In this document: positions 33,700 through 47,100 of the stretch, one piece after another
How the letters are laid out: every line of letters begins with the position of its first letter
Numbering within the stretch: the stretch's first letter is position 1
Source: Drosophila persimilis
Taxonomy: Eukaryota; Arthropoda; Insecta; Diptera; Drosophilidae
Reading direction: 5' to 3'
Assembly (NCBI RefSeq): GCF_003286085.1
Contig: NW_020825480.1
Coordinates: 1-64,000 of the forward strand
Length of the DNA stretch: 64,000 nt
Position numbers and translations under genes: made by a program
The notes under the pieces: model-generated
Seen by the model: the letters and a program-made list of their open reading frames with translations, nothing else
The model's database searches: none
Told to the model about the DNA's origin: nothing

Positions 33700-34995
33700 C
33701 GCCAATTTCGACGACCAGGGGGGACGACGGGGTCGGCCGGTATGCAACGCAATGTCTTTACAAGCATTGTGTTTTGCTATGCCGGCCGATGCTTCTTGTC
33801 TTCCCTGTAATTATAGTAAAAGATATAGACATTATTTTAAATTGTTATGTTTATTGTAATATTGTAAACGTAAATCAATTGTACCTGTTTTGTCTCGTCT
33901 TTGTTCCAGTGTAGTATCTCTTTTATTACCTGTTTTTCCGTCGTCTCCACTCCAGTCTATTACTTATCTGTATTGCTATTTCTGCAAGTGCTTGTCTCTT
34001 TTATTTAGTGCCTTTCCACTTATTTTCCATGCAAAGCACATGCATTGTTTACCTTTTCCTCTTTATCTATTCCTCAACTGACTACGTGTTGCAACACTGC
34101 ACATTTCTGCACATTTCGATCTCATTTCTTTAACCCCTTCTTCCCCCCCCCTTATTGTTACTATCGTAATTAGTGCGGTTCTCCGACACCCCACTAAAAA
34201 AAATTATTACAATCTGTGATAAATCTTCGGCGGCAACGGTGCTGACAATTGATTATCGGTTTCGTAATCGACTTTCAAATCAGCATCAGTTGCCGCCACA
34301 CCCCACCACTACGGCCTAAATTGAGCCAAATATGCAAGTCTTCGCATATATCCACTACGTTCCCTATAAACTGCCCGCCCACATGTACATGATACATTCC
34401 TAGTCGTCTGCCCTCAGCAGGCGGCAAGGGTAGTAGAGGGGACTGAAGACCACATACCGCATTACAACCAACAAAACATCAAGTTGACAAACTCACAGGG
34501 GATCAAATCAAATTTTAAGTTAGGGAAAATTACAAGGAAGAGACAGCATACTTTTGAGCGTGGCCCCACTTTACTTTCTTGACTCACACCGCACACACAC
34601 ACACTTGACACCCTCTTGACAATTCATACTTTTGGAGCCTTTTGCCCCGATCGTGGAATCGAGTCTCGAGTCTGGATCTCTATCCAAATGAGAAAAGTCG
34701 TGTCGTGAACGTTGTGGAGTCGAGTCGTGTTTGAGGTTTAGTCCCTCCGTCAAAGTGCCGAAAAGTTTATCTCTCTCTCTTTTCTCTTTTTCCCTTGCCC
34801 CCCCCCCCCTGCTGAGTGCGGGCCTAGTCGAGGTTACAAGTGTTTAACGTTGCTGCAGTTTATATGTTTGTAAATTATTGTGCCATTAAATGTACCAGTA
34901 AAAAGTGTTTGAGTGCCGTTTAAAGTTAAATTGTAAAAACAAACAAAAATGTACATCTACTAAATTAAGACATATACTGCCCACAAAGAGAAATT

Positions 34996-35109
34996 AATAA
35001 AGCAACGCGCTTGGTTGCTGGCGGCTCACACCCCAGCCTCTCAGTTCCTCCCCTGTATGGAGCACTGAGAGCCCTCAACCCAAAGCGGGTATATAATTGG
35101 AAAAAAAAA
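34996..35109 (+). promoter_or_regulatory. 3'-terminal block of family A
   Basis: AATAAA 34996-35001, both stem-loops, TATATAAT 35090-35097, nine A. Confidence 0.55.
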
Positions 35110-35210
35110 GCGAAAAAACTGTGTGAATCAATCTGACTTGACAAAATCTCCACTCGCGTCGGTCGAAAAACTTTATTACCAAATCCAACCAAAGCCAATC
35201 CAGCGCAGCT

Positions 35211-38200
35211 ATGCCACGCGGATCCACTGCCAGAAGAGGACGACGACGACGAGGACCACACGGCGTCACAGCCAGGGATCGCCCCAAATCAGCCATTTCC
35301 ACTGCCAGCTCCGACAGCGCCGCCGACGGCGAGGCCAGCGCCGACAGCGCAGCCACCGGCGCCGGGGCAAACGCAGCGATACTGAGACGCCAATCCACCG
35401 ACTCCGCCACCTGGTTGGAGGCACTTCCTCCAATTTCTAGACCGGCTCCAGCCACCATTACCGGGTATGTGAGGACCACAAATACCGACACCACCATCAC
35501 GGCCACTCCGGCCACAAGCCCCATCCCCGACCTGCCCTGCCCCAACAGCTGGGCGGCCATTCCCAATCTCACCAGCCAGGAGCAGTTCCAGATCGGCGAT
35601 TGGGTGGAGGCGGTCCATACCCAGGAACGCCAGCAGCAGCAGCAGCAGAACATCAGCAGCAGCAGCAGCGGTAGTCGCCGGCTTGAGGCATTGGCGGCGT
35701 CGGCAGCGGCAGCGGCGTCAGCCAAAGCACCGCAATGTCAAGCACCGCTATGCCAAGCCAAGCCAAGCCTAGCGGTACCGAGCGCGCCAATAATTCCGCT
35801 TCCCACACTCCAACACACACATACACGTATCGATGCACCGTATGCCGATGCTTCGTGTGGAGAGAGCCGGAAACAGCAAGGAGCGAGAGAGAGCTGCAAA
35901 GAGAGAGCGGGTAACGACCTCGTACCAGCGACAGTACGAGAGGGCACTCGAGCAGCCCTCTACACGAACAGCAGCCAACAAAAGATTCGTGTTCGAGTGC
36001 CCGTTCGGGAGCGAGTTCGAACTCGAACCACAGCCATGGCACAAACCCCGCTCGATCGGCCACAGCAGCGGTTCCAAATGCAATGCACACAGCCAATACC
36101 ACAACCACAAATACAATGATGACATACATCAGCACACAAACAGCGACATCAAACACAAAAACGACAACTACAATTACGTCGGCAGCCAGACGATGCCTGT
36201 TAACAGCAATGTTAACAGGCGGACCCCCCCCACCACCGCCGCCAGAGGAACATCAGCAGCAGCAAACACATCAACAACAACAACAACATCAGCCAATAGC
36301 AACAAACACAGCCAATACCGATGATATCCCATCCACCTCTGCTGCAGCGGCCCGTTCGCCACTGAAGCGCGTCCGCGCCGAGGTGGATGACGATGACGAT
36401 GATGACAGTGATGATATGGTTGTTGAGTTTGATGACGATGACGACGACAATTTGGATGCCAATTATGCATCGGCCAAACGACGACTCCGGGAAAGTAACC
36501 AACAGGCAAGCAAATCCCATATCCCCCAAATTCAAAACCATCTCCATCACCAACAATCAAACCAGCAACAGCAACAACATCAGCGGACAATTACACAAAA
36601 TGCCCCTGCCCCCGCCCCTGCCCCTGCCCCTGCCCCTGCTCCAGCCAATGCTCCACTAGCTCTACCTCACTCACCTGCAAATGCAACTAGTAGCTGCGGC
36701 ACAGGAACCCACAGCAGCAGCAGCGGCGGCGGCGTTGGGCTGCTCCAGCTGCCCGCCCTGAGTATGCCCAATGCCAGACAAACTCGGATGCTGCAGCGAC
36801 AGCACCAACCAACGACAATTATTCCCCCCCCCCATCATTCTGCCAGCTGTCCCCGACATTATGCCCATTCTGGACAAGCTGCAGAATGACCCGAGGGTGG
36901 GCAACAGTAGCTATCACACCAAGCTCATCAGCCGCAATGGTGTCCGTATCCAGGCCCGCGACATGGCTACCAGGGATGCCATCATGGCAATCCTGGGCGA
37001 TGGCGACGGCAACGAGGCGATGACTGGCCACTACACACACCAGCACAAGAGTGACCGTGGGCTACGGATCGTCGTGCGAGATCTACACCACTCCACAAGC
37101 ACCCAACTAATAAAAAATCAGATGGCCGAATTGGGTTATTATGTTATATTTATTAGAGCCATTAAAGGGAGATCCGATGGACAGCCGCTCGACCAGTTCG
37201 AGTTGGAGATAGCCCCCAAGCCGGATGAAAGCCACCACGATGTCCTCCAATTAACCCAGCTGGGCAACCAGTTGGTGACCGTTGAGAGGCAGGCCAAGCC
37301 GGTGGACCCAGCCCAGTGCCACAGATGTCAGGCATTCGGGCACACCCGCACCTACTGCAGGCGTTCATTCGTCTGTATGAAGTGTGCGGGTGCCCACGCG
37401 TCCACGGCATGTGCCAAGCCAAGGGCAGACGCCCCTAAATGCGCCAATTGCCAGGGCGCCCACATCAGCGCCTACAAGGGATGTCCGGCATTCAAGGCAG
37501 CAAGGGGCCGCCTTCTGTCCCACCGAGTGGCCATGCAGGAGTTGCGTCGCAAGCGCAGCTCGCTTCTGCAGCCATTGCCAGAGCAGCAGCCACCACCAGC
37601 AAGAACAACACCAGCACATCCAGGGCGCCGACAGCAGCAGCAACAGCAAGCTCAAACGCCAGCCAATCCCTGGCGCGGACAGCAGCAGCAGGCAGCATGG
37701 ACGCCACTCAATGTCTCCTCTCCTGGGCGACGAAGAGGACAACAACATCAGCAGAAGCAGAAGCAGCAGCAGCCAATACATACAAAAAAACAGACGCCTG
37801 CTGCCTCTGGCCCACGCACTGGGCGACGACGTCCAGAGCAGCCATTGAGCCGTTCCCAGGCACAACAGCAGCAGCAGCTACAGCAGCTGCAACAGCAGCC
37901 GCAGCGCGAACAACAACAGCGACAGCAGCAGCAGCAGCAGCTTGCCAACAACCGCTCCCGGCAGAAGATGCAGCCGAAACGCCAATCTTGCGAGGGATCC
38001 TGCAGCCAGGCACTGTTGGAGAATACGCAGAGGATGACGCGATTGGAAAAGAGGCTGGAAGCGATGATGTCACTACTCACCTCGCTCATCCAATCCCAGG
38101 CAGTGACGGCAACTCCAGCAGTTCCAGTGACATCGGAAAATCCACCAACAATGGCAGCAGCAGCAGTGGTTGCCCCAGCTCCACAGCCACCACAAAAAAC

Positions 38201-38369
38201 GTCAGGGCCAATGCCAGCCGCCATTCCAGAGACGGATCCTGAAACGGATGAAGAAAATGATGACGATGAGATGTGGACAGATGACGACTCCATGGATGAC
38301 ATTAAGGCCTACGCCCGCAACATGAGGTACCATCTTGACAACCAGATATCCTGGAACGCTGTGTACTAA
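35211..38369 (+). pseudogene. gag: Gag, family A, three +1 frameshifts
   Basis: Extra bases at GAGCTGC (near 35893-35896), in CAGCCCTC (near 35953-35959) and in the 10-C run 36824-36833. The total length is a multiple of three, but the frame between lesions is wrong. The first frame ends at 36119, and the knuckle half is open 36771-38369 (532 codons). It has a Val-to-Gly substitution near residue 52 compared with other copies. Confidence 0.85.
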
Positions 38370-38486
38370 TTGGACACATCTCTGCCACTGCAATGGATTA
38401 AATGACAAATGCATATCAACCGCATGCCACAACAAAAATTAACAACGGACGCTGCCGCCATCAAAGCAATTAAATAAAACATCAAC

Positions 38487-39220
38487 ACACACACAAACAT
38501 CCATTACACTTGGGCGGCCGGACCTGGGCCGTTCGAGTTATGCCATCGCCATCGTCCTTAGCTGGTGGCCGGATCCAGTGCCATGGCATTCAGAGTGCCC
38601 TATGGTCCTGGAAAAGGAAAAATCCATCAGCCACAAATACGATTAAAAAGGGAGCTCTGAAAATACTTACCGCCAGCCATTCAGACACACACACACACAC
38701 ACATCCATTACACTTGGGCGGCCGGACCTGGGCCGTTCGAGTAGGTATGCCATTCCGCCATCGTCCTAGTCTGGTGGCCGGATCCAGTGCCATGGCATTC
38801 AGAGTGCCCAATGGTCCTGGAAAAGGAAAAATCCATCAGCCACACATACGATTAAAAAGGGCTCTCAAAATACCTACCGCCAGCCATTCAGACACACACA
38901 CACACACACATCCATTACACTTGGGCGGCCGGACCTGCTGCCGTTCGAGTAGGCGTGTCATCGACCGCCATTGCCCACAGATGGTGGCCGGACCAGTGCC
39001 ACTCGCTCTACATTAGGGCCACAATTACCGACGCACACACACACACTCACATCCATTTCACTTTGGCGGCCGGACCCGTGTCGCCACAGTACTATGTGTG
39101 CCGTCTACTCCTGGCTCCCAGCTGGTGGCCGGACCAGTGCCACTGGTTCTCCAAGCGGGCAGCCACAGCCACAACGACGACGAGGTGCTAATTGCAGCTA
39201 CCTCTGACGACTTCGGATGA
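38487..39220 (+). repeat. 3' UTR tandem repeats, family A, with two minus-strand intron-like segments
   Basis: Three main units plus diverged terminal units. Minus-strand intron-like segments 38608-38670 (63 bp, donor GTAAGT) and 38817-38877 (61 bp, donor GTAGGT). The second donor differs from the others but still fits the consensus. Confidence 0.75.
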
Positions 39221-40516
39221 CGCCAATTTCGACGACCAGGGGGGACGACGGGGTCGGCCGGTATGCAACGCAATGTCTTTACAAGCATTGTGTTTTGCTA
39301 TGCCGGCCGATGCTTCTTGTCTTCCCTGTAATTATAGTAAAAGATATAGACATTATTTTAAATTGTTATGTTTATTGTAATATTGTAAACGTAAATCAAT
39401 TGTACCTGTTTTGTCTCGTCTTTGTTCCAGTGTAGTATCTCTTTTATTACCTGTTTTTCCGTCGTCTCCACTCCAGTCTATTACTTATCTGTATTGCTAT
39501 TTCTGCAAGTGCTTGTCTCTTTTATTTAGTGCCTTTCCACTTATTTTCCATGCAAAGCACATGCATTGTTTACCTTTTCCCTTTATCTATTCCCCAATTG
39601 ACTACGTGTTGCAACACTGCACATTTCTGCACATTTCGATCTCATTTCTTTAACCCCTTCTTCCCCCCCCTTATTGTTACTATCGTAATTAGTGCGGTTC
39701 TCCGACACCCCACTAAAAAAAATTATTACAATCTGTGATAAATCTTCGGCGGCAACGGTGCTGACAATTGATTATCGGTTTCGTAATCGACTTTCAAATC
39801 AGCATCAGTTGCCGCCACACCCCACCACTACGGCCTAAATTGAGCCAAATATGCAAGTCTTCGCATATATCCACTACGTTCCCTATAAACTGCCCGCCCA
39901 CATGTACATGATACATTCCTAGTCGTCTGCCCTCAGCAGGCGGCAAGGGTAGTAGAGGGGACTGAAGACCACATACCGCATTACAACCAACAAAACATCA
40001 AGTTGACAAACTCACAGGGGATCAAATCAAATTTTAAGTTAGGGAAAATTACAAGGAAGAGACAGCATACTTTTGAGCGTGGCCCCACTTTACTTTCTTG
40101 ACTCACACCGCACACACACACACTTGACACCCTCTTGACAATTCATACTTTTGGAGCCTTTTGCCCCGATCGTGGAATCGAGTCTCGAGTCTGGATCTCT
40201 ATCCTAAATGGAAAGTCGTGTCGTGAACGTTGTGGAGTCGAGTCGTGTTTGAGGTTTAGTCCCTCCGTCAAAGTGCCGAAAAGTTTATCTCTCTCTCTTT
40301 CTCTTTTTCCCTTGCCCCCCCCCCCCCCCCTGCTGAGTGCGGGCCTAGTCGAGGTTACAAGTGTTTAACGTTGCTGCAGTTTATATGTTTGTAAATTATT
40401 GTGCCATTAAATGTACCAGTAAAAAGTGTTTGAGTGCCGTTTAAAGTTAAATTGTAAAAACAAACAAAAATGTACATCTACTAAATTAAGACATATACTG
40501 CCCACAAAGAGAAATT

Positions 40517-40631
40517 AATAAAGCAACGCGCTTGGTTGCTGGCGGCTCACACCCCAGCCTCTCAGTTCCTCCCCTGTATGGAGCACTGAGAGCCCTCAAC
40601 CCAAAGCGGGTATATAATTGGAAAAAAAAAA
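40517..40631 (+). promoter_or_regulatory. 3'-terminal block of family A
   Basis: AATAAA 40517-40522, both stem-loops, TATATAAT 40611-40618, ten A. Confidence 0.55.
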
Positions 40632-40733
40632 GCGAAAAAAACTGTGTGAATCAATCTGACTTGACAAAATCTCCACTCGCGTCGGTCGAAAAACTTTATT
40701 ACCAAATCCAACCAAAGCCAATCCAGCGCAGCT

Positions 40734-43700
40734 ATGCCACGCGGATCCACTGCCAGAAGAGGACGACGACGACGAGGACCACACGGCGTCACAGCCAGGG
40801 ATCGCCCCAAATCAGCCATTTCCACTGCCAGCTCCGACAGCGCCGCCGACGGCGAAGCCAGCGCCGACAGCGCAGCCACCGGCGCCGTGGCAAACGCAGC
40901 GATACTGAGACGCCAATCCACCGACTCCGCCACCTGGTTGGAGGCACTTCCTCCAATTTCTAGGACCGGCTCCAGCCACCATTACCGGGTATGTGAGGAC
41001 CACAAATACCGACACCACCATCACGGCCACTCCGGCCACAAGCCCCATCCCCGACCTGCCCTGCCCCAACAGCTGGGCGGCCATTCCCAATCTCACCAGC
41101 CAGGAGCAGTTCCAGATCGGCGATTGGGTGGAGGCGGTCCATACCCAGGAACGCCAGCGGCAGCAGAAGCAGCAGAACATCAGCAGCAGCAGCAGCGGTA
41201 GTCGCCGGCTTGAGGCATTGGCGGCGTCGGCAGCGGCAGCGGCGTCAGCCAAAGCACCGCAATGTCAAGCACCGCTATGCCAAGCCAAGCCAAGCCTAGC
41301 GGTACCGAGCGCGCCAATAATTCCGCTTCCCACACTCCAACACACACATACACGTATCGATGCACCGTATGCCGATGCTTCGTGTGGAGAGAGCCGGAAA
41401 CAGCAAGGAGCGAGAGAGAGCGCAAAGAGAGAGCGGGTAACGACCTCGTACCAGCGACAGTACGAGAGGGCACTCGAGCAGCCTCTACACGAACAGCAGC
41501 CAACAAAAGATTCGTGTTCGAGTGCCCGTTCGGGAGCGAGTTCGAACTCGAACCACAGCCATGGCACAAACCCCGCTCGATCGGCCACAGCAGCGGTTCC
41601 AAATGCAATGCACACAGCCAATACCACAACCACAAATACAATGATGACATACATCAGCACACAAACAGCGACATCAAACACAAAAACGACAACTACAATT
41701 ACGTCGGCAGCCAGACGATGCCTGTTAACAGCAATGTTAACAGGCGGACCCCCCCCCACCACCGCCGCCAGAGGAACATCAGCAGCAGCAAACACATCAA
41801 CAACAACAACAACATCAGCCAATAGCAACAAACACAGCCAATACCGATGATATCCCATCCACCTCTGCTGCAGCGGCCCGTTCGCCACTGAAGCGCGTCC
41901 GCGCCGAGGTGGATGACGATGACGATGATGACAGTGATGATATGGTTGTTGAGTTTGATGACGATGACGACGACGACAATTTGGATGCCAATTATGCATC
42001 GGCCAAACGACGACTCCGGGAAAGTAACCAACAGGCAAGCAAATCCCATATCCCCCAAATTCAAAACCATCTCCATCACCAACAATCAAACCAGCAACAG
42101 CAACAACATCAGCGGACAATTACACAAAATGCCCCTGCCCCCGCCCCTGCCCCTGCCCCTGCCCCTGCTCCAGCCAATGCTCCACTAGCTCTACCTCACT
42201 CACCTGCAAATGCAACTAGTAGCTGCGGCACAGGAACCCACAGCAGCAGCAGCGGCGGCGGCGTTGGGCTGCTCCAGCTGCCCGCCCTGAGTATGCCCAA
42301 TGCCAGACAAACTCGGATGCTGCAGCGACAGCACCAACCAACGACAATTATTCCCCCCCCCCATCATTCTGCCAGCTGTCCCCGACATTATGCCCATTCT
42401 GGACAAGCTGCAGAATGACCCGAGGGTGGGCAACAGTAGCTATCACACCAAGCTCATCAGCCGCAATGGTGTCCGTATCCAGGCCCGCGACATGGCTACC
42501 AGGGATGCCATCATGGCAAGTCCTGGGCGATGGCGACGGCAACGAGGCGATGACTGGCCACTACACACACCAGCACAAGAGTGACCGTGGGCTACGGATC
42601 GTCGTGCGAGATCTACACCACTCCACAAGCACCCAACTAATAAAAAATCAGATGGCCGAATTGGGTTATTATGTTATATTTATTAGAGCCATTAAAGGGA
42701 GATCCGATGGACAGCCGCTCGACCAGTTCGAGTTGGAGATAGCCCCCAAGCCGGATGAAAGCCACCACGATGTCCTCCAATTAACCCAGCTGGGCAACCA
42801 GTTGGTGACCGTTGAGAGGCAGGCCAAGCCGGTGGACCCAGCCCAGTGCCACAGATGTCAGGCATTCGGGCACACCCGCACCTACTGCAGGCGTTCATTC
42901 GTCTGTATGAAGTGTGCGGGTGCCCACGCGTCCACGGCATGTGCCAAGCCAAGGGCAGACGCCCCTAAATGCGCCAATTGCCAGGGCGCCCACATCAGCG
43001 CCTACAAGGGATGTCCGGCATTCAAGGCAGCAAGGGGCCGCCTTCTGTCCCACCGAGTGGCCATGCAGGAGTTGCGTCGCAAGCGCAGCTCGCTTCTGCA
43101 GCCATTGCCAGAGCAGCAGCCACCACCAGCAAGAACAACAACACCAGCACATCCAGGGCGCCGACAGCAGCAGCAACAGCAAGCTCAAACGCCAGCCAAT
43201 CCCTGGCGCGGACAGCAGCAGCAGGGCAACCAGTTGGTGACCGTTGAGAGGCAGGCCAAGCCGGTGGACCCAGCCCAGTGCCACAGATGTCAGGCATTCG
43301 GGCACACCCGCACCTACTGCAGGCGTTCATTCGTCTGTATGAAGTGTGCGGGTGCCCACGCGTCCACGGCATGTGCCAAGCCAAGGGCAGACGCCCCTAA
43401 ATGCGCCAATTGCCAGGGCGCCCACATCAGCGCCTACAAGGGATGTCCGGCATTCAAGGCAGCAAGGGGCCGCCTTCTGTCCCACCGAGTGGCCATGCAG
43501 GAGTTGCGTCGCAAGCGCAGCTCGCTTCTGCAGCCATTGCCAGAGCAGCAGCCACCACCAGCAAGAACAACAACACCAGCACATCCAGGGCGCCGACAGC
43601 AGCAGCAACAGCAAGCTCAAACGCCAGCCAATCCCTGGCGCGGACAGCAGCAGCAGGCAGCATGGACGCCACTCAATGTCTCCTCTCCTGGGCGACGAAG

Positions 43701-44121
43701 AGGGCAACAACAACATCAGCAGAAGCAGAAGCAGCAGCAGCCAATACATACAAAAAAACAGACGCCTGCGGCCTCTGGCCCACGCACTGGGCGACGACGT
43801 CCAGAGCAGCCATTGAGCCGTTCCCAGGCACAACAGCAGCAGCAGCTACAGCAGCCGCAGCGCGAACAACAACAGCGACAGCAGCAGCAGCATCAGCTTG
43901 TCAATGCACGCTCCTGGCAGCAGCCGCAGCAGCAACGCCAATTCGATCCAGACCACAAGCAGCCATCCTCACGATGCGACGGCTCCTGCAGACAAGTCAT
44001 ACTGGAAAATATAAAAAGAATGACACAGTTAGAGAAAAAAATTGAAGAGATGACGCTATTACTTTCCTCCTTTATTCCGGGGCAAGTGAACACAAATGCA
44101 AATGACCCTTCCAATGCCTAG
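40734..44121 (+). pseudogene. gag: Gag, family B, frameshifted, with duplicated zinc-knuckle region
   Basis: Extra bases at CTAGGACC (near 40960-40964), a 9-C run at 41749-41757, the 10-C run at 42353-42362 and CAAGTCC (near 42519-42521). After the last, the frame is open to 44121. An in-frame 432-bp tandem duplication (42792-43223 and 43224-43655) doubles the three zinc knuckles to six and also doubles part of the Gln-rich tail. The C-terminus is the B type (CDGSC coiled coil, ending NDPSNA) and overlaps pol by 26 bp. Downstream pol is nevertheless intact. Confidence 0.88.
42792..43655 (+). repeat. In-frame 432-bp tandem duplication inside gag
   Basis: The two copies are offset by exactly 432 bp (144 codons). 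The joint reads GCAGGGCAACC, with about 2 bp shared between the two parent ends. The copies look essentially identical, including an AAC/ACA triplet gain (THR-THR-THR) that other gags lack, so the duplication is recent. Confidence 0.9.
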
Positions 44122-47100
44122 ACATAACTATATGAGAATCCTATCCTCCAATACTTCTGCCGAATCTGCCCCTACCATCCACTGTATAACCCAAAACGAT
44201 GGCACCATTAAAATCGCATTCTGGAATGCAGGCGGGGTAAAAAACAAGATAAAAGAGCTAGAGATGTTCATGGACCGGGAGGGCCTCCATGTCATGATGG
44301 TCATTGAGACACGATGCAAAGACATCAACATAGATGGATACGTCACATACTACGCCAAAAACCCAACCAATAGGCGTCGAGGGGGAATAGCCACACTGGT
44401 CCGCACTGACGTAAAGCATACAGCTCTCCAGCCAATTAACAGCGAAAAAATCCAATGTGCCCCCGTTTCCCTATTACCAGATGACGGTAGTGATAGGGGA
44501 ACGACGGTTCTCGCACCGCTCTACTGCCCGCCATCCTACAGATGGACAAAGAAGGAATTCCATCAGCTTTTTACAGTCTTTGACATAACGACGAGTGGCT
44601 CGCCAAATAACAAGTACATAATATGCGGTGACTGGAATGCCAAACACCCTTGGTGGGGTAACTTTAGGTCCTGCCAACGAGGAAGGGAATTGTTTGAAGC
44701 GACCCAGCTCCGAAAAAAACACAATGTCCTGGCCACTGGTGCGGCCACCCACTACCCCTACGATCGGAGAAAAACTCCCTCTGCCATCGACTTTGCCATT
44801 ACAAGTGGAGTACAAAAGAACCAAGTCATGATCCACGCCTCCATGGACCTGGATTCAGACCACCTGCCAATGGTACTCCACCTCTACAAGCCTGGCCAAC
44901 ATAACTCCTCCAACAAGCCCACTCATATCTCCCGACTACTGCCCAAGGGAGCCAACAAACTAAAATTCCAGGAATATCTCGAACAAAATATTCACCTGAA
45001 CACGGAGGTAAATTCTGGCCAAGACATTGACGACGCGGTGGACATTTTCACTAAGAATATTACAGACGCGGCTGCCATCGCCTCCAAAAAATGCCCGCAA
45101 CCAAACACCAAAGCCTACTACAGACAACACGCCATCCTCGACGGTCCCACTAGACAACTACTGGAAGAAAAGCAAGAGAAAAAGAGAGTATTTCTGGCAC
45201 TTAGAACGACTGAGTCCAGGAAGCTCTACAGGAAAGCCCAAAACAAGCTGAGCAAGGCCTTGGCTGCCACTAAAACGGAAAAAATCAATGGCAAGTTGAG
45301 AGCTATAAGCTCCACGGACGGACACAACTTGGCCAAGTTGTGGCAAATTACCAAATTAATCAAGAAACAGCCGATACCAAACTGGTCAGTTAAGACGAAT
45401 GACGATGAACAAATAAGATGGACTCGGAGCACCCTCGAGAAGGCAGAAGCTTTCGCCAATCATATGGAGGAAAGACTCACCCCACTTCACACAAGCACAG
45501 CCACGGAAAGGACAAAAATAATTGAAGAACTGACAAGGCAAAAGCGGACCATGCAAGATGACAACGCCGCCAATGAGCTGCAGCATAAAAAACACTTTAC
45601 GAAACCAATTACTCTGGAGGAACTGCAAAAAGAAATCAGACTACTAAAAACAAAGAAGGCCCCAGGGGAGGACAACATTGACAATAGGCTAATAAAACTA
45701 TTACCAAAAAAAGCCAACCTCTATCTCCTGCTAATATTTAATTCAATCTTACGAATAGGCCACTACCCTAGGATATGGAAACACGCAGAGATAGTTATGA
45801 TCCCAAAGCCAAAGAAAAATCCCTCACATATGAAGTCATACCGCCCAATCAGCCTCCTATCGGGCCTCTCAAAAGTATTTGAGAGACTCCTGCTCAAACG
45901 GCTGCTGAGCGAAGAGGCATTTCACAAAGCCATCCCGGACCACCAGTTCGGCTTCAGGAAGGAGCATGGCGCAGAGCAGCAACTGACCAGAGTCACCCAA
46001 TTTATCCTCAGGGCCTACGAGGAAAAACAGTACTGCTCAGCAGTATTCATTGACGTAGCTGAGGCCTTCGACCGTGTCTGGCATGAAGGATTACTGTCAA
46101 AACTAATAAAAATACTTCCCCTCAGACTCTATACAATCCTAGAAAACTACCTGTCTGGGAGAACTTTTGCCATTAAATGCAACGATGGCATCAAGTCTAG
46201 GACAGGGCGAATCACAGCTGGAGTTCCTCAAGGGAGTGTGCTAGGCCCCATCCTTTACACGATCTTCTCCTCCGACATGCCACTACCTGCGCTCACGCAC
46301 AGAAGTTTACATACGAATCCGGGCCCCAAAAAAATGCTCCTATCTACATATGCGGACGACACGGCCATACTGAGCATGGGAGACTATCCCGCAATGGCGG
46401 TCCAACGAAACAACAACTACTTAACGCAACTGGTAATATGGGCTAAAAAATGGTCCATAACCATCAACCCAATAAAAACGGCACACGTCATTTTCTCCAA
46501 AAGAAGAGTACAGATTAACAACATCCCAATAAAAATAGATGGCAAACAGGTCCCAGTCAAAAAAAGCACTATTTATCTGGGCGTCAAGATTGACAGCGGA
46601 CTTACAATGAGTGCACACGTGACGCAACTCCGAATAAAAATGTGGGCCAGAGCCAAAAAATTGGACTGGCTGATCGGTGCAGGAAGCAAGCTGGCAAAGA
46701 AATGTAAAATGCTGATGATAAGACAGCTCATCGCCCCACTCTGGCAATACACCCTACCAGTGTGGGGTGCCCTATGCTCCAACACGCAAATCAAAAGAAT
46801 ACAGGGACCGTACAACAAACTAATAAGATGCTCTCTTAAAGCGGGAAGATATGCCAGAAACGAAGCACTTAGGGCGAGATACGACCTACTCACTGTGGAA
46901 GAGCTTTTCCAAAAAGCCAGCGGCCGATACGCCATTGCCCTAGCCACCCACACAAATCCAGAAGCCCGCAATCTGGTTGCCAATCCATTTGTTCCAACAA
47001 GACTACTAAGGCCGCGGTACCTAAACCAAATAACCAACCACTTTATACCTCTGCAGGCTCAGGCTAACATCACACAACAGCAAAAGCAGAGCCTCACCAC

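Larger units (their letters stand above)
29378..35109 (+). mobile_element. Family-A (HeT-A-like) telomeric retrotransposon, full length, gag only
   Basis: 5' UTR 29378-29479, gag 29480-32634 (two extra bases), 3' UTR to the A-tract 35101-35109. It shares the GAGGCGC insertion with the element on its left, so a frameshifted gag was copied, or one copy was duplicated in place. Confidence 0.85.
35110..40631 (+). mobile_element. Family-A (HeT-A-like) telomeric retrotransposon, full length, gag only
   Basis: 5' UTR 35110-35210, gag 35211-38369 (three extra bases), 3' UTR to the A-tract 40622-40631. It is the proximal-most gag-only family-A element in the window and is followed by the second B element. 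Confidence 0.85.
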
